A stretch of DNA of 64,000 nucleotides from Chitinophagaceae bacterium (lineage in GTDB: Bacteria; Bacteroidota; Bacteroidia; Chitinophagales; Chitinophagaceae), in assembly GCA_016787085.1 (NCBI GenBank), contig JAEUVJ010000061.1, forward strand, positions 1 through 64,000, written 5' to 3'. How positions within the stretch are numbered: the stretch's first letter is position 1; the number at the start of each line of letters is the position of its first letter. The notes beneath the pieces are model-generated. The model was not told where the DNA came from and did no database searches. It saw nothing but the letters and a program-made list of their open reading frames with translations. The position numbers were made by a program, and so were the translations under genes. Of the stretch, positions 8,081-15,296 are shown one piece after another.

Positions 8081-8112
8081 TGCCCCCGCCCCGGCGGGGG
8101 CATTTTATTTTC
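8081..8112 (+). terminator. Rho-independent terminator
   Basis: TGCCCCCGC (8081-8089) pairs with GCGGGGGCA (8094-8102) over a 4-base loop, followed by TTTTATTTT. It ends the gene at 6984-8057. Confidence 0.85.
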
Positions 8113-8179
8113 AGCCCGGTCTTTCCGGTTTTCTTACAGTATTTTCGCAGCCTCAAAACAGGCTCAATCATTACAGCCC

Positions 8180-11101
8180 ATGACGAAGGAACTGCTGCAG
8201 TCGTTAGCTGCATCCCTGGACGGTGAGTTTTATTCCGATACCACCATGCGTACCCTGTATGCTACCGACGCCTCTGCCTACCGCGAAATGCCTTTAGCCG
8301 TTGCTATTCCTGAAACAGAAGACGATATCAGGAAACTGATCGCTTTTGCCCATACCCATAAAACCTCCCTGATACCCCGTACAGCCGGCACTTCATTAGC
8401 TGGCCAGGTGGTGGGTAATGGTATTGTGGTAGATGTTTCCAAATACTTTACAAAGATCCTTGAGCTGAATAAAGAAGAGAAATGGGTAAGGGTACAACCG
8501 GGTGTGATCAGGGATGAACTGAACATGTTTCTGAAGCCGCATGGTTTATTCTTTGGCCCTGAAACCTCCACTGCCAACAGGGCGATGATCGGGGGCATGG
8601 TAGGCAATAATAGTTGCGGTTCCAATTCTATAGTGTATCGCAGTACAAGAGAACATCTGTTGGAAGTAAGAGCCTTGCTGAGCGATGGCAGCGAAGCAGT
8701 CTTTAAAAACGTTTCCCTTGATGAGTTTCATCAGAAATGTGAAGGCCATTCGCTGGAGGCTAATATTTACAAGGAAGTAAGAAGCCTGCTGGGCAACTAT
8801 GATAACCAGGTTGAGATAAGAAAAGAGTTTCCCAAAAAAACAGTAGAGCGAAGGAATACCGGTTATGCGGTTGACCTGTTGGTGGAGATGGCACCTTTTA
8901 CTGCGGGGGGGCCTGATTTTAATTTTTGTTCGTTGATAGCCGGATCAGAAGGTACGCTGGCTTTCATCGCAGAGATCAGGCTGAATGTAGTGCCGCTGCC
9001 GCCAAAAGAAACCGGTTTACTGTGTGTTCATTTCAATTCGATAGATGAGTCCCTTCGGGCTAACCTAGTCGCCGTAAAATACAATATCAGCGCCAGCGAA
9101 CTGATAGATCATTATATACTGGAGTGCACGAAAAATAATATTGAGCAACAAAAGAACAGGTTTTTCGTACAGGGTGATCCGGGCGCCATACTGGTTATTG
9201 AATTTGCAAGGAGCACCAGGGAAGAGGTAATAACTGATGCGAAGAAATGCGAGGAAGAAATGAGGGCTGCGGGGCTGGGGTATCATTTTCCTTTATTATT
9301 TGGCGCTGACACCAAAAAAATATGGACGCTGCGTAAAGCTGGTCTAGGTTTGCTGGGCAATCTGCCCGGCGATGAAAAAGCAGTTCCCGTGATCGAAGAC
9401 ACAGCGGTGGATGTGAATGACCTGCCTGCTTATATCCGTGATTTTAATGAGATACTTAAAAAGTACGGGCTGTATTCCGTGCACTATGCACATGCAGGGT
9501 CGGGAGAATTGCACCTGCGGCCGATCATCAACCTGAAAACAAAGGAAGGTAACCGGCTATTCCGGGCAATTGCAGAAGAGATCGCCACGCTGGTGAAAAA
9601 ATATGCCGGATCACTAAGCGGGGAACATGGCGACGGTCGGCTACGCGGTGAATTCATCCGGCAAATGGTGGGAGACAGGAATTATGGATTGCTGAAGGAT
9701 GTCAAACGGACATGGGACCCGCAGAATATTTTTAACCCGGGCAAGATCGTTGATACGCCACCGATGGATACTATGCTGCGGTATGTACCGGGACAAACAA
9801 CACCTGCTTTCAAAACGGTTTTTCGTTTTCATGACCAGGACGTATTGCAGCATGCCGAACAATGTAACGGCAGCGGTGATTGTCGTAAAACGCATTTGAG
9901 TGGCGGCACGATGTGCCCTTCGTATATGGCATCGCATAACGAGAAGGACACAACAAGGGCAAGGGCCAATATACTCCGCGAGTTCCTGACCAACTCAGAT
10001 AAGCTGAACCGCTTTGATCACAAGGAGATCTATGAAGTGATGGACCTGTGCCTGAGCTGCAAAGGCTGTAAGTCTGAATGTCCAAGCAATGTGGATGTGG
10101 CCAAGCTGAAAGCTGAATTCCTGCAACATTATTATGATGCCAATGGCGTTCCGCTCAGAAGCAGGCTCATCGCCAATTTCAGCAGGTCAGCAAAACTGGG
10201 AATGATAGCCCCGGGTATCTATAATTTCATAATGACTAATAAAGCAGTCAGTACCCTTGTCAAAAAAATTGTTGGTTTTGCGTCTGACCGTTCGATGCCT
10301 GCTTTATATAAGACAACATTGAGAAAATGGTGGCAGAAAAGAAGTAAGAAGCCGGAAGTAAGAGGCCTGAAAAAGAAAGTGTATTTATTCTGCGATGAGT
10401 TTACTAACTATAACGATGTGGAGATCGGTATCAAAGCCATTCAGTTGCTGGAAAAATTAGGTTACGAGATCGTCATTCCGGATCATATCGAAAGCGGGAG
10501 GGCCTGGTTATCAAAAGGATTATTGCGAAGCGCTAAAAAGATCGCTAATAAGAATATTGAAATGCTTGCCCCATTGATCACTGCGGAAACACCGCTGATC
10601 GGTATTGAACCTTCCGCTATTCTTACTTTCCGAGATGAATATATTGACCTGGCAGATGATGATAAACTGGAGACAGCAAAGGTCTTATCAAAGAATGTTT
10701 TCATGATAGACGAATTCATTGCATCGGAGATAGAAAAGGGAAATATTACCACTGCTCAATTCACTAAGGAAAAACGATCCATTCAACTACATGGACACTG
10801 CCAGCAGAAATCTTTGTCATCAGTTGCGCCGACCGTTAAATTATTGTCGCTTCCTGAGAACTATACGGTAGAAACGATCCCTTCGGGCTGCTGCGGTATG
10901 GCAGGTAGTTTTGGTTACGAAAAAGAACACTATGACCTCTCCATGAAAGTGGGAGAACTGGTCTTGTTTCCGGCCGTTCGGCAGGCAGCGGAAGAAACGA
11001 TCATTGCCGCTCCCGGTACCAGTTGCCGTCACCAGGTAAAGGATGGTACAGGCAATAAAGCCAAACACCCGGTAGAGATACTCTACGAAGCATTGGTATG
11101 A
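8180..11101 (+). CDS. ydiJ: FAD/Fe-S D-2-hydroxyacid dehydrogenase (YdiJ-like)
   Basis: A 973-residue flavo-iron-sulphur enzyme of the YdiJ/D-lactate-dehydrogenase type, which oxidises D-2-hydroxyacids (for YdiJ, D-2-hydroxyglutarate) and passes electrons on through Fe-S centres. Domains in order: FAD-binding PCMH domain (about 40-240, with R-T-A-G-T-S-L-A-G), FAD-oxidase C-terminal domain (about 260-530, ending S-G-E-H-G-D-G-R), a ferredoxin-like region with cysteine clusters (C562 to about 575 and C-L-S-C-K-G-C-K-S-E-C-P from C624), then a heterodisulphide-reductase-like CCG domain (S-G-C904-C905-G). I start at ATG 8180; the frame is open back to 8063, but that runs through the upstream terminator. 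E. coli YdiJ is of similar length. Confidence 0.9.
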   Translation: MTKELLQSLAASLDGEFYSDTTMRTLYATDASAYREMPLAVAIPETEDDIRKLIAFAHTHKTSLIPRTAGTSLAGQVVGNGIVVDVSKYFTKILELNKEEKWVRVQPGVIRDELNMFLKPHGLFFGPETSTANRAMIGGMVGNNSCGSNSIVYRSTREHLLEVRALLSDGSEAVFKNVSLDEFHQKCEGHSLEANIYKEVRSLLGNYDNQVEIRKEFPKKTVERRNTGYAVDLLVEMAPFTAGGPDFNFCSLIAGSEGTLAFIAEIRLNVVPLPPKETGLLCVHFNSIDESLRANLVAVKYNISASELIDHYILECTKNNIEQQKNRFFVQGDPGAILVIEFARSTREEVITDAKKCEEEMRAAGLGYHFPLLFGADTKKIWTLRKAGLGLLGNLPGDEKAVPVIEDTAVDVNDLPAYIRDFNEILKKYGLYSVHYAHAGSGELHLRPIINLKTKEGNRLFRAIAEEIATLVKKYAGSLSGEHGDGRLRGEFIRQMVGDRNYGLLKDVKRTWDPQNIFNPGKIVDTPPMDTMLRYVPGQTTPAFKTVFRFHDQDVLQHAEQCNGSGDCRKTHLSGGTMCPSYMASHNEKDTTRARANILREFLTNSDKLNRFDHKEIYEVMDLCLSCKGCKSECPSNVDVAKLKAEFLQHYYDANGVPLRSRLIANFSRSAKLGMIAPGIYNFIMTNKAVSTLVKKIVGFASDRSMPALYKTTLRKWWQKRSKKPEVRGLKKKVYLFCDEFTNYNDVEIGIKAIQLLEKLGYEIVIPDHIESGRAWLSKGLLRSAKKIANKNIEMLAPLITAETPLIGIEPSAILTFRDEYIDLADDDKLETAKVLSKNVFMIDEFIASEIEKGNITTAQFTKEKRSIQLHGHCQQKSLSSVAPTVKLLSLPENYTVETIPSGCCGMAGSFGYEKEHYDLSMKVGELVLFPAVRQAAEETIIAAPGTSCRHQVKDGTGNKAKHPVEILYEALV

Positions 11102-11108
11102 TCAGTTA

Positions 11109-11474
11109 TTATTTTCCGTATGGTTTTAATACCAGCATTTCAATTTGCGGATCGCAGGAGCCTGACCTGATCGTTTTCCTGATATACTGATAGATTTTCC
11201 CCCCGGCAAGACTATCTTTTATTATATCTTCTGCCGACAAGTAATGATGATGGTTGAGCGCAGAATACCAAATCGTATCCTTCCATTCCATACCGGCACT
11301 GTCTTCAATGACGAACAAAGCATCAAAACTCAGGGCATTGAGGGTGTCGAGACGGACCAGTCTTGCCGGAAGTATTTTATCGTCGTAGCTGCAGGGCCCC
11401 CCGTCAACATTATCGTTGTTGTTGCAGGCAATAAAGAGGGATGAAAGAAAAAAAAGGATGACTGTTCTGAACAT
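11109..11474 (-). CDS. Small lipoprotein, hypothetical
   Basis: A 121-residue protein with a lipoprotein signal peptide (hydrophobic residues 3-15, lipobox L-F-I-A-C) followed by an Asn/Asp-rich linker. The mature part has two further cysteines (in G-P-C-S-Y and G-S-C-D-P) that could form a disulphide bridge. No family recognised. It is convergent with the dehydrogenase gene, only 7 bases away, and downstream of the secreted paralog on the same strand but separated from it by a terminator. Confidence 0.7.
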   Translation of the reverse strand: MFRTVILFFLSSLFIACNNNDNVDGGPCSYDDKILPARLVRLDTLNALSFDALFVIEDSAGMEWKDTIWYSALNHHHYLSAEDIIKDSLAGGKIYQYIRKTIRSGSCDPQIEMLVLKPYGK

Positions 11475-11535
11475 ACGGTTCGTTCGTTAAACGAAAAATA
11501 CAACTGTTGCTGTTTACTAAGAAATATTTTACCTG

Positions 11536-11577
11536 AATGCAGAAAACAAAAATGCCCCCGCCGGGGCGGGAGCATTT
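11536..11577 (-). terminator. Rho-independent terminator of the secreted paralog
   Basis: On the minus strand AAATGCTCCCGCC pairs with GGCGGGGGCATTT (11550-11577, one G-T pair), followed by a T-rich stretch down to 11536. It is nearly the same hairpin as at 8081. Confidence 0.8.
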
Positions 11578-11600
11578 AACCGTCTTGATTCACTAACTGC

Positions 11601-12005
11601 TTATTTCACTTTGTTGATAACAACGTCTTCTACGAAACGGGTGTATTTGTTTACTTCAAATACAACAGGTTTTTCATAGCCTTTACCAGTTACTTCAAAT
11701 TTCAGGTCAGCATCACCCAGCTCTTCTGTGTTGAGCATGAATTTTTTTGTGAATACGCCACCTTTTACATTCTCTTTGTACAATACGTTACCATACTCAT
11801 CACGTACCGTGATCGTGTAAGTGCTTTCTTCACTGCTGTTGAAGTTCATATGAAAAAGCGGCTGGTTCTTAACGTTGCCGATGAATTTCAGTTCTACAGG
11901 GATAACTTTTGTACCATCATTAGCCAGTGCAGGTGCTGCAGAAGCTACAGTAAACAAAGCTACCAGTGCAACGGCGATTAAACGGGTGTTGATCATAGAT
12001 TTCAT
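11601..12005 (-). CDS. Small secreted protein, paralog of the 5.6-kb gene
   Basis: A 134-residue exported protein with signal peptide (ending P-A-L-A-N). The mature domain matches the protein at 5631-6026 along its full length: P-V-E-L-K-F-I-G-N-V-K-N-Q-P-L, Y-G-N-V-L-Y-K-E, F-T-K-K-F-M-L-N-T-E-E-L-G-D-A-D. Strand pattern suggests a single beta-sandwich. No catalytic residues or cysteines. Strong terminator, dedicated promoter and a leader of about 170 bases mark it as an independently controlled, possibly abundant, secreted protein. Function unknown. Confidence 0.75.
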   Translation of the reverse strand: MKSMINTRLIAVALVALFTVASAAPALANDGTKVIPVELKFIGNVKNQPLFHMNFNSSEESTYTITVRDEYGNVLYKENVKGGVFTKKFMLNTEELGDADLKFEVTGKGYEKPVVFEVNKYTRFVEDVVINKVK

Positions 12006-12179
12006 AATGCTTAATTTTAAAAAGTTTAATAATTATTTTTTTTGAAAAATTTTCTGGCGCAAACCGTCTTGACTTATGGCTTTGGGCAACCGGGCAAACA
12101 GCAGTTGGAGTTTTTAAAGGCCCGTTCAGTGCAGAGCGGCAAGTGATCTATTCTGCCGGGGTACTTTTGTTTGATGATG

Positions 12180-12211
12180 TAAAAGTAGAGCGGCGAAAGT
12201 CTCTTTGCAAA
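12180..12211 (-). promoter_or_regulatory. Promoter of the small secreted gene
   Basis: On the minus strand, TTTG (12211-12208), 20 bases, TACTTTTA (12187-12180), the same elements and spacing as at 6211-6180. The shared flank TACTTTTACA supports a real, co-regulated promoter. Expected transcription start near 12174 leaves a leader of about 170 bases before the start codon at 12005. Confidence 0.65.
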
Positions 12212-12738
12212 CCAGAATATCCCATTTTTCGTAATGGTAAAAGAGATAAGGAAATCCTAAAACCTTTACTGGCAGGGACTTTCAGGGGACAGACTGCCCC
12301 ATGCCCAACGCCATTTTTAAGTGAAAAATAAAACCCGGCTGCCCGGGAAACAGGGATAGAACATCTATTTTTTAGATCAGGCATTGTTATTCAATTCTGC
12401 TTACCTGCCTCGTGTATGCGGGCTCAGCGTATTTAGCAGTATGAAGTAATGACAGGTAAGGTTATCTGGCTTTTTTTTTGCGTATAGATTACGCTTTTGT
12501 GTCCAAAAGAATTTTAAAATCTCTATTGCCTTGATTTTCAGGATGGGGATATACCGTTTATAAATTTAGTTTTTTGAACACAAGTGCAGGAATAAAAATA
12601 TCCTATCTTCAGCCGCTTCCGGGGGGATTTTTTATTACCCGGATCATGAAAATCAACCAATTTGGCTGAAGGTTGTTATATAAAAGAAAGGTCATAAAGC
12701 CATTAAGGCTGAGACAGATATAAAAAGGAGTAAGTAAA
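12212..12738. other. Long intergenic region without recognisable gene
   Basis: More than 500 bases before the DsbA-like gene. I find no protein-like frame, tRNA or clean terminator. There is a T-run at about 12470-12479 without a convincing stem before it, and an AT-rich stretch at about 12550-12600. An unannotated small RNA is possible, but nothing in the sequence proves one. Confidence 0.4.
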
Positions 12739-13308
12739 ATGGCATTCAAAAAAGAGATTGAGATCATCATTGAACCCAAAGACATTTTTGTAGGAAAAAA
12801 GGACGCCCCGGTTACTTTAATGGAGTTTGGGGAGTATGAGAACGAGGACTGTGCAAAGGCGAATGAAGTAGTCAAGCAATTGCTCGAAGAATATGAAGGA
12901 AAGATACGATTCAACTTCCGTCATTTTCCCCTCACCCGCATTCATCAGCGCAGTTTAAAGGCGGGTGAAGCTGCCGTTGCGGCAGCCCAGGAAGGAAAAT
13001 TCTGGGAAATGCACAATGTGTTGTTCAATAACCGCCGCAACCTGGGTACTACCAGCCTGAAGCTGCATTCAAAGGAAGCAGGTGTCAATAACAAGAAATT
13101 CCTTGATGACCTGGTGAACGGAGTATATGGCTGGCAGGTGCAGGATGACCTGAAAGAAGGCCTTGACAGGGGTGTAAAAGATCTGCCTGCATTCTTCATC
13201 AATGATGAACCTTTTACAGGTAAACCTACTTTTGCTAACCTTAGCGCAGCTATTGAAGCGGCATTAAAGAAAAGCAAGAAGAAAGCAACAGCGAAGCAAA
13301 GGGCATAA
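12739..13308 (+). CDS. DsbA-family protein with a degenerate N-x-x-C active site
   Basis: A 189-residue cytoplasmic protein (no signal peptide) of the DsbA-like thioredoxin fold. It matches the pattern E-Y/F-x-C-P-D-C-x-x-A, R-F-x-F-R-H-F-P-L, A-A-E-A-A...G-K-F-W-E-M-H and the cis-proline stretch (L-P-A-F-F-I-N-D). At the active site, however, the first cysteine is replaced: it reads N35-E-D-C38, leaving one thiol. It therefore cannot form the usual internal disulphide; it may act by a monothiol or as a binding protein. Lys-rich tail (K-K-S-K-K-K). An AGGAG sequence six to ten bases before ATG 12739 is a rare strong ribosome site for this phylum. Confidence 0.75.
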   Translation: MAFKKEIEIIIEPKDIFVGKKDAPVTLMEFGEYENEDCAKANEVVKQLLEEYEGKIRFNFRHFPLTRIHQRSLKAGEAAVAAAQEGKFWEMHNVLFNNRRNLGTTSLKLHSKEAGVNNKKFLDDLVNGVYGWQVQDDLKEGLDRGVKDLPAFFINDEPFTGKPTFANLSAAIEAALKKSKKKATAKQRA

Positions 13309-13335
13309 TGCTCCCGGTAATGATCAAAATATTAT

Positions 13336-13362
13336 AACCTCCGTGATGCGGAGGTTTTTTTA
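13336..13362 (+). terminator. Rho-independent terminator of the DsbA-like gene
   Basis: AACCTCCG (13336-13343) pairs with CGGAGGTT (13349-13356) over a 5-base loop, followed by a T-run. Confidence 0.85.
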
Positions 13363-13387
13363 TTGCCTTTTCAGTCAAAAAATAAAA

Positions 13388-13408
13388 AGAGAGCCTTTCG
13401 GGCCCTCT
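13388..13408 (-). terminator. Rho-independent terminator of the RRM gene
   Basis: Arms at 13388-13395 and 13401-13408 pair, with one position that forms G-T only on the minus strand. On that strand the stem is followed by TTTTTATTTTTT. Confidence 0.7.
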
Positions 13409-13441
13409 TTTTTATCCGTAATAATTCTGTAAAAGAAGTAA

Positions 13442-13726
13442 TTACCAGCGGCTGTTGGAGAAAGAAGGCTTTTTAGCTCTTTCTTCTTTGGGTTTAGCCA
13501 CCATTACTTTGATAGCACGGCCTTCTACCATGCCGCCATCCAGTTCAGCGATCGCTTTCTGGGCAGCTGCATCATCAGGCATTTCCACGAAACCGAAACC
13601 TTTGCTGCGGTTAGTGAATTTGTCCATAATTACTTTGGCGGAAGAAACTTCGCCATACTCTTCAAAGAAACCTTTTAAGTCATCATCCTGTACGGAATAA
13701 CTTAAGTTAGAAACATAAATGTTCAT
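13442..13726 (-). CDS. RNA-binding protein with one RRM domain
   Basis: A 94-residue protein made of a single RNA recognition motif. RNP2 is I-Y-V-S-N-L (residues 3-8) and RNP1 is K-G-F-G-F-V-E-M (42-49), with the aromatic residues that stack on RNA bases present. A short basic tail (K-P-K-E-E-R-A-K-K) follows. Such small RRM proteins are common in Bacteroidota and cyanobacteria, often cold-induced, and thought to act as RNA chaperones or post-transcriptional regulators; the exact targets here are unknown. Monocistronic with its own terminator and a -7 box 20 bases upstream. Confidence 0.9.
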   Translation of the reverse strand: MNIYVSNLSYSVQDDDLKGFFEEYGEVSSAKVIMDKFTNRSKGFGFVEMPDDAAAQKAIAELDGGMVEGRAIKVMVAKPKEERAKKPSFSNSRW

Positions 13727-13746
13727 TCGTAAAAAAAATTGATTAA

Positions 13747-13754
13747 CAAAAATA
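13747..13754 (-). promoter_or_regulatory. -7 box of the RRM gene
   Basis: TATTTTTG on the minus strand (13754-13747) matches TAnnTTTG, 20 bases before the start codon. No clear -33 TTG is seen. Confidence 0.4.
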
Positions 13755-13903
13755 CTTGAGAAAAACGCACGGTATAAGAAGACTGACTAATAGCACATTT
13801 AACGTAGCAGAAAAGTTCACTTACTTACAGATGCCGAAGAACTCAAATTAACGGCGCAAAGGTAAGGAGGAATAATTAATAAGCGTCATTTATTTAAAAT
13901 AAA

Positions 13904-13931
13904 ATCCGTTAAAAGAACTCTTTTAACGGAT
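13904..13931 (-). terminator. Terminator of the T9SS propeller gene
   Basis: Twelve-base perfect stem (ATCCGTTAAAAG, 13904-13915, with 13920-13931) over a 4-base loop; on the minus strand followed by TTTATTTT. Confidence 0.8.
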
Positions 13932-13970
13932 GAGGGAAAATGCACGGAAAAGGTAATGGTCAATGAGGTA

Positions 13971-15191
13971 CTATCCTTTTACCAGCTTGCCGGATGCGAT
14001 CACCCGCTTTTTGCCGTCAATCACCTGGTAGATATACGTGGCAGCCGGCAGGCCTGAAAGTTGGATGCTGGTTTTAGTACTGGTAACACGCTGTTGCTTT
14101 AATTGTTTACCTGTAAGATCAAAGAGTAAGAAAATTGTTCCGTCGCCAGGTTCGCTGTTCATTTCAATGATGACATCGGTCAGGAACGGATTAGGAAAAG
14201 TTCTTACCTGTGTAGTGGTCACCTTTTCTTTGACCGTTAGATTGCGGGCATCGTTCTTCATAATGCTTATGAATTGTTCAGGCGCCGTCAATGCCTTTGC
14301 CGGGTCATTAACCAGTACAATATCGTCTTCATCCCAGGAGTCGTTTTGCGAGGTGACATATACAATAACAGAAGCATCTGTGTTGACGGTTGGCTGAAAA
14401 TTCCGCTGCAGGGTATTAATGGTCACGGGTAGTTTTTCGAGGTCAACAAACCGGCTGTTAAGTGAGGTGCGGGAATAGCGCCAGATTGAAGCCTCTTTAG
14501 CGACCTCTTCATCTTCAATACTGAAATAGTAGGCAAGACCGTCCTTACTGAATTGTCCCGGGCCAATATCCTTTGCTTCCGGTACCGGCAATAAGCCGGC
14601 TTCAGTAAAAGTATAGCCAGATTGTTTCCGGTATATCTTGAAAACATCAGAACCGTTCAACGTAGCGGTTACTATGATCGTATTACCATCCGGCGAAATG
14701 GCCGGGCCGTAGTGATACTGCTCCGGTATCCCTTTTATTGCTATCGGTTCTCCGAATTCGCTGTAGATGGTTTTTCTTTTCGAAATATACATGTCGCCTG
14801 AATGCACCATACAAAGCGTCAGTTCATCTGCGGTTAATGTGCCGGCATAATAGCCATCGGTCAGGTGTTTGCTTAATACGGCAGGTTCGCCGAATGGTTC
14901 GCTGACGTTCTTTCGTGTACTGATAAAGAAACGGCCATGCCCACCTTCCCGGTTGGAGGTAAAGTAGAGGCGTAAGCCATCAGCTGACAGGAAAGGATAT
15001 GCATCTGCCACTCCCGGTCTATTAACCAGTTTGGTCATCGGGCTATCAAACTTTTGCGGTTTGGAGGAAGGTGGCGCTTCTTCTTCAACGACTATATCTT
15101 CTATTACTTCTTCCACTACTTCCTGGCCGGAAGCATGGATGACCAGTAAAAACAGGGGAATGCAAGTGATCAGGCGGGGCAGTAGTCTCAT
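13971..15191 (-). CDS. Secreted PD40 propeller protein with T9SS sorting domain
   Basis: A 406-residue protein. N-terminal signal peptide (ending H-A-S-G-Q), then a strongly acidic linker (E-V-V-E-E-V-I-E-D-I-V-V-E-E-E), a beta-propeller with WD40-like PD40 repeats (A-Y-P-F-L-S-A-D-G-L-R-L-Y-F-T-S-N-R; P-A-I-S-P-D-G-N-T-I), and a type A C-terminal secretion signal of the type IX system (F-P-N-P-F, L-F-D-L-T-G-K, L-P-A-A-T-Y-I-Y-Q-V, then K-L-V-K-G). It is therefore predicted to cross the outer membrane through the PorSS machinery and be attached or released at the surface. Binding partner unknown. Confidence 0.85.
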   Translation of the reverse strand: MRLLPRLITCIPLFLLVIHASGQEVVEEVIEDIVVEEEAPPSSKPQKFDSPMTKLVNRPGVADAYPFLSADGLRLYFTSNREGGHGRFFISTRKNVSEPFGEPAVLSKHLTDGYYAGTLTADELTLCMVHSGDMYISKRKTIYSEFGEPIAIKGIPEQYHYGPAISPDGNTIIVTATLNGSDVFKIYRKQSGYTFTEAGLLPVPEAKDIGPGQFSKDGLAYYFSIEDEEVAKEASIWRYSRTSLNSRFVDLEKLPVTINTLQRNFQPTVNTDASVIVYVTSQNDSWDEDDIVLVNDPAKALTAPEQFISIMKNDARNLTVKEKVTTTQVRTFPNPFLTDVIIEMNSEPGDGTIFLLFDLTGKQLKQQRVTSTKTSIQLSGLPAATYIYQVIDGKKRVIASGKLVKG

Positions 15192-15296
15192 GGCTGCTGG
15201 TTTATGTTTATGAATTTACCAAAACGGCGAATGCCGCAGCATTAAGATGCTGTTAAAACATATTTTCATAAAACTGTCGGTATTATTTCTGTAGTT

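Noticed and set aside
12143..12384. Short open frames on both strands near 12.2 kb
   Set aside because: They overlap each other and the promoter of the secreted paralog; no domain, signal or start context supports them.
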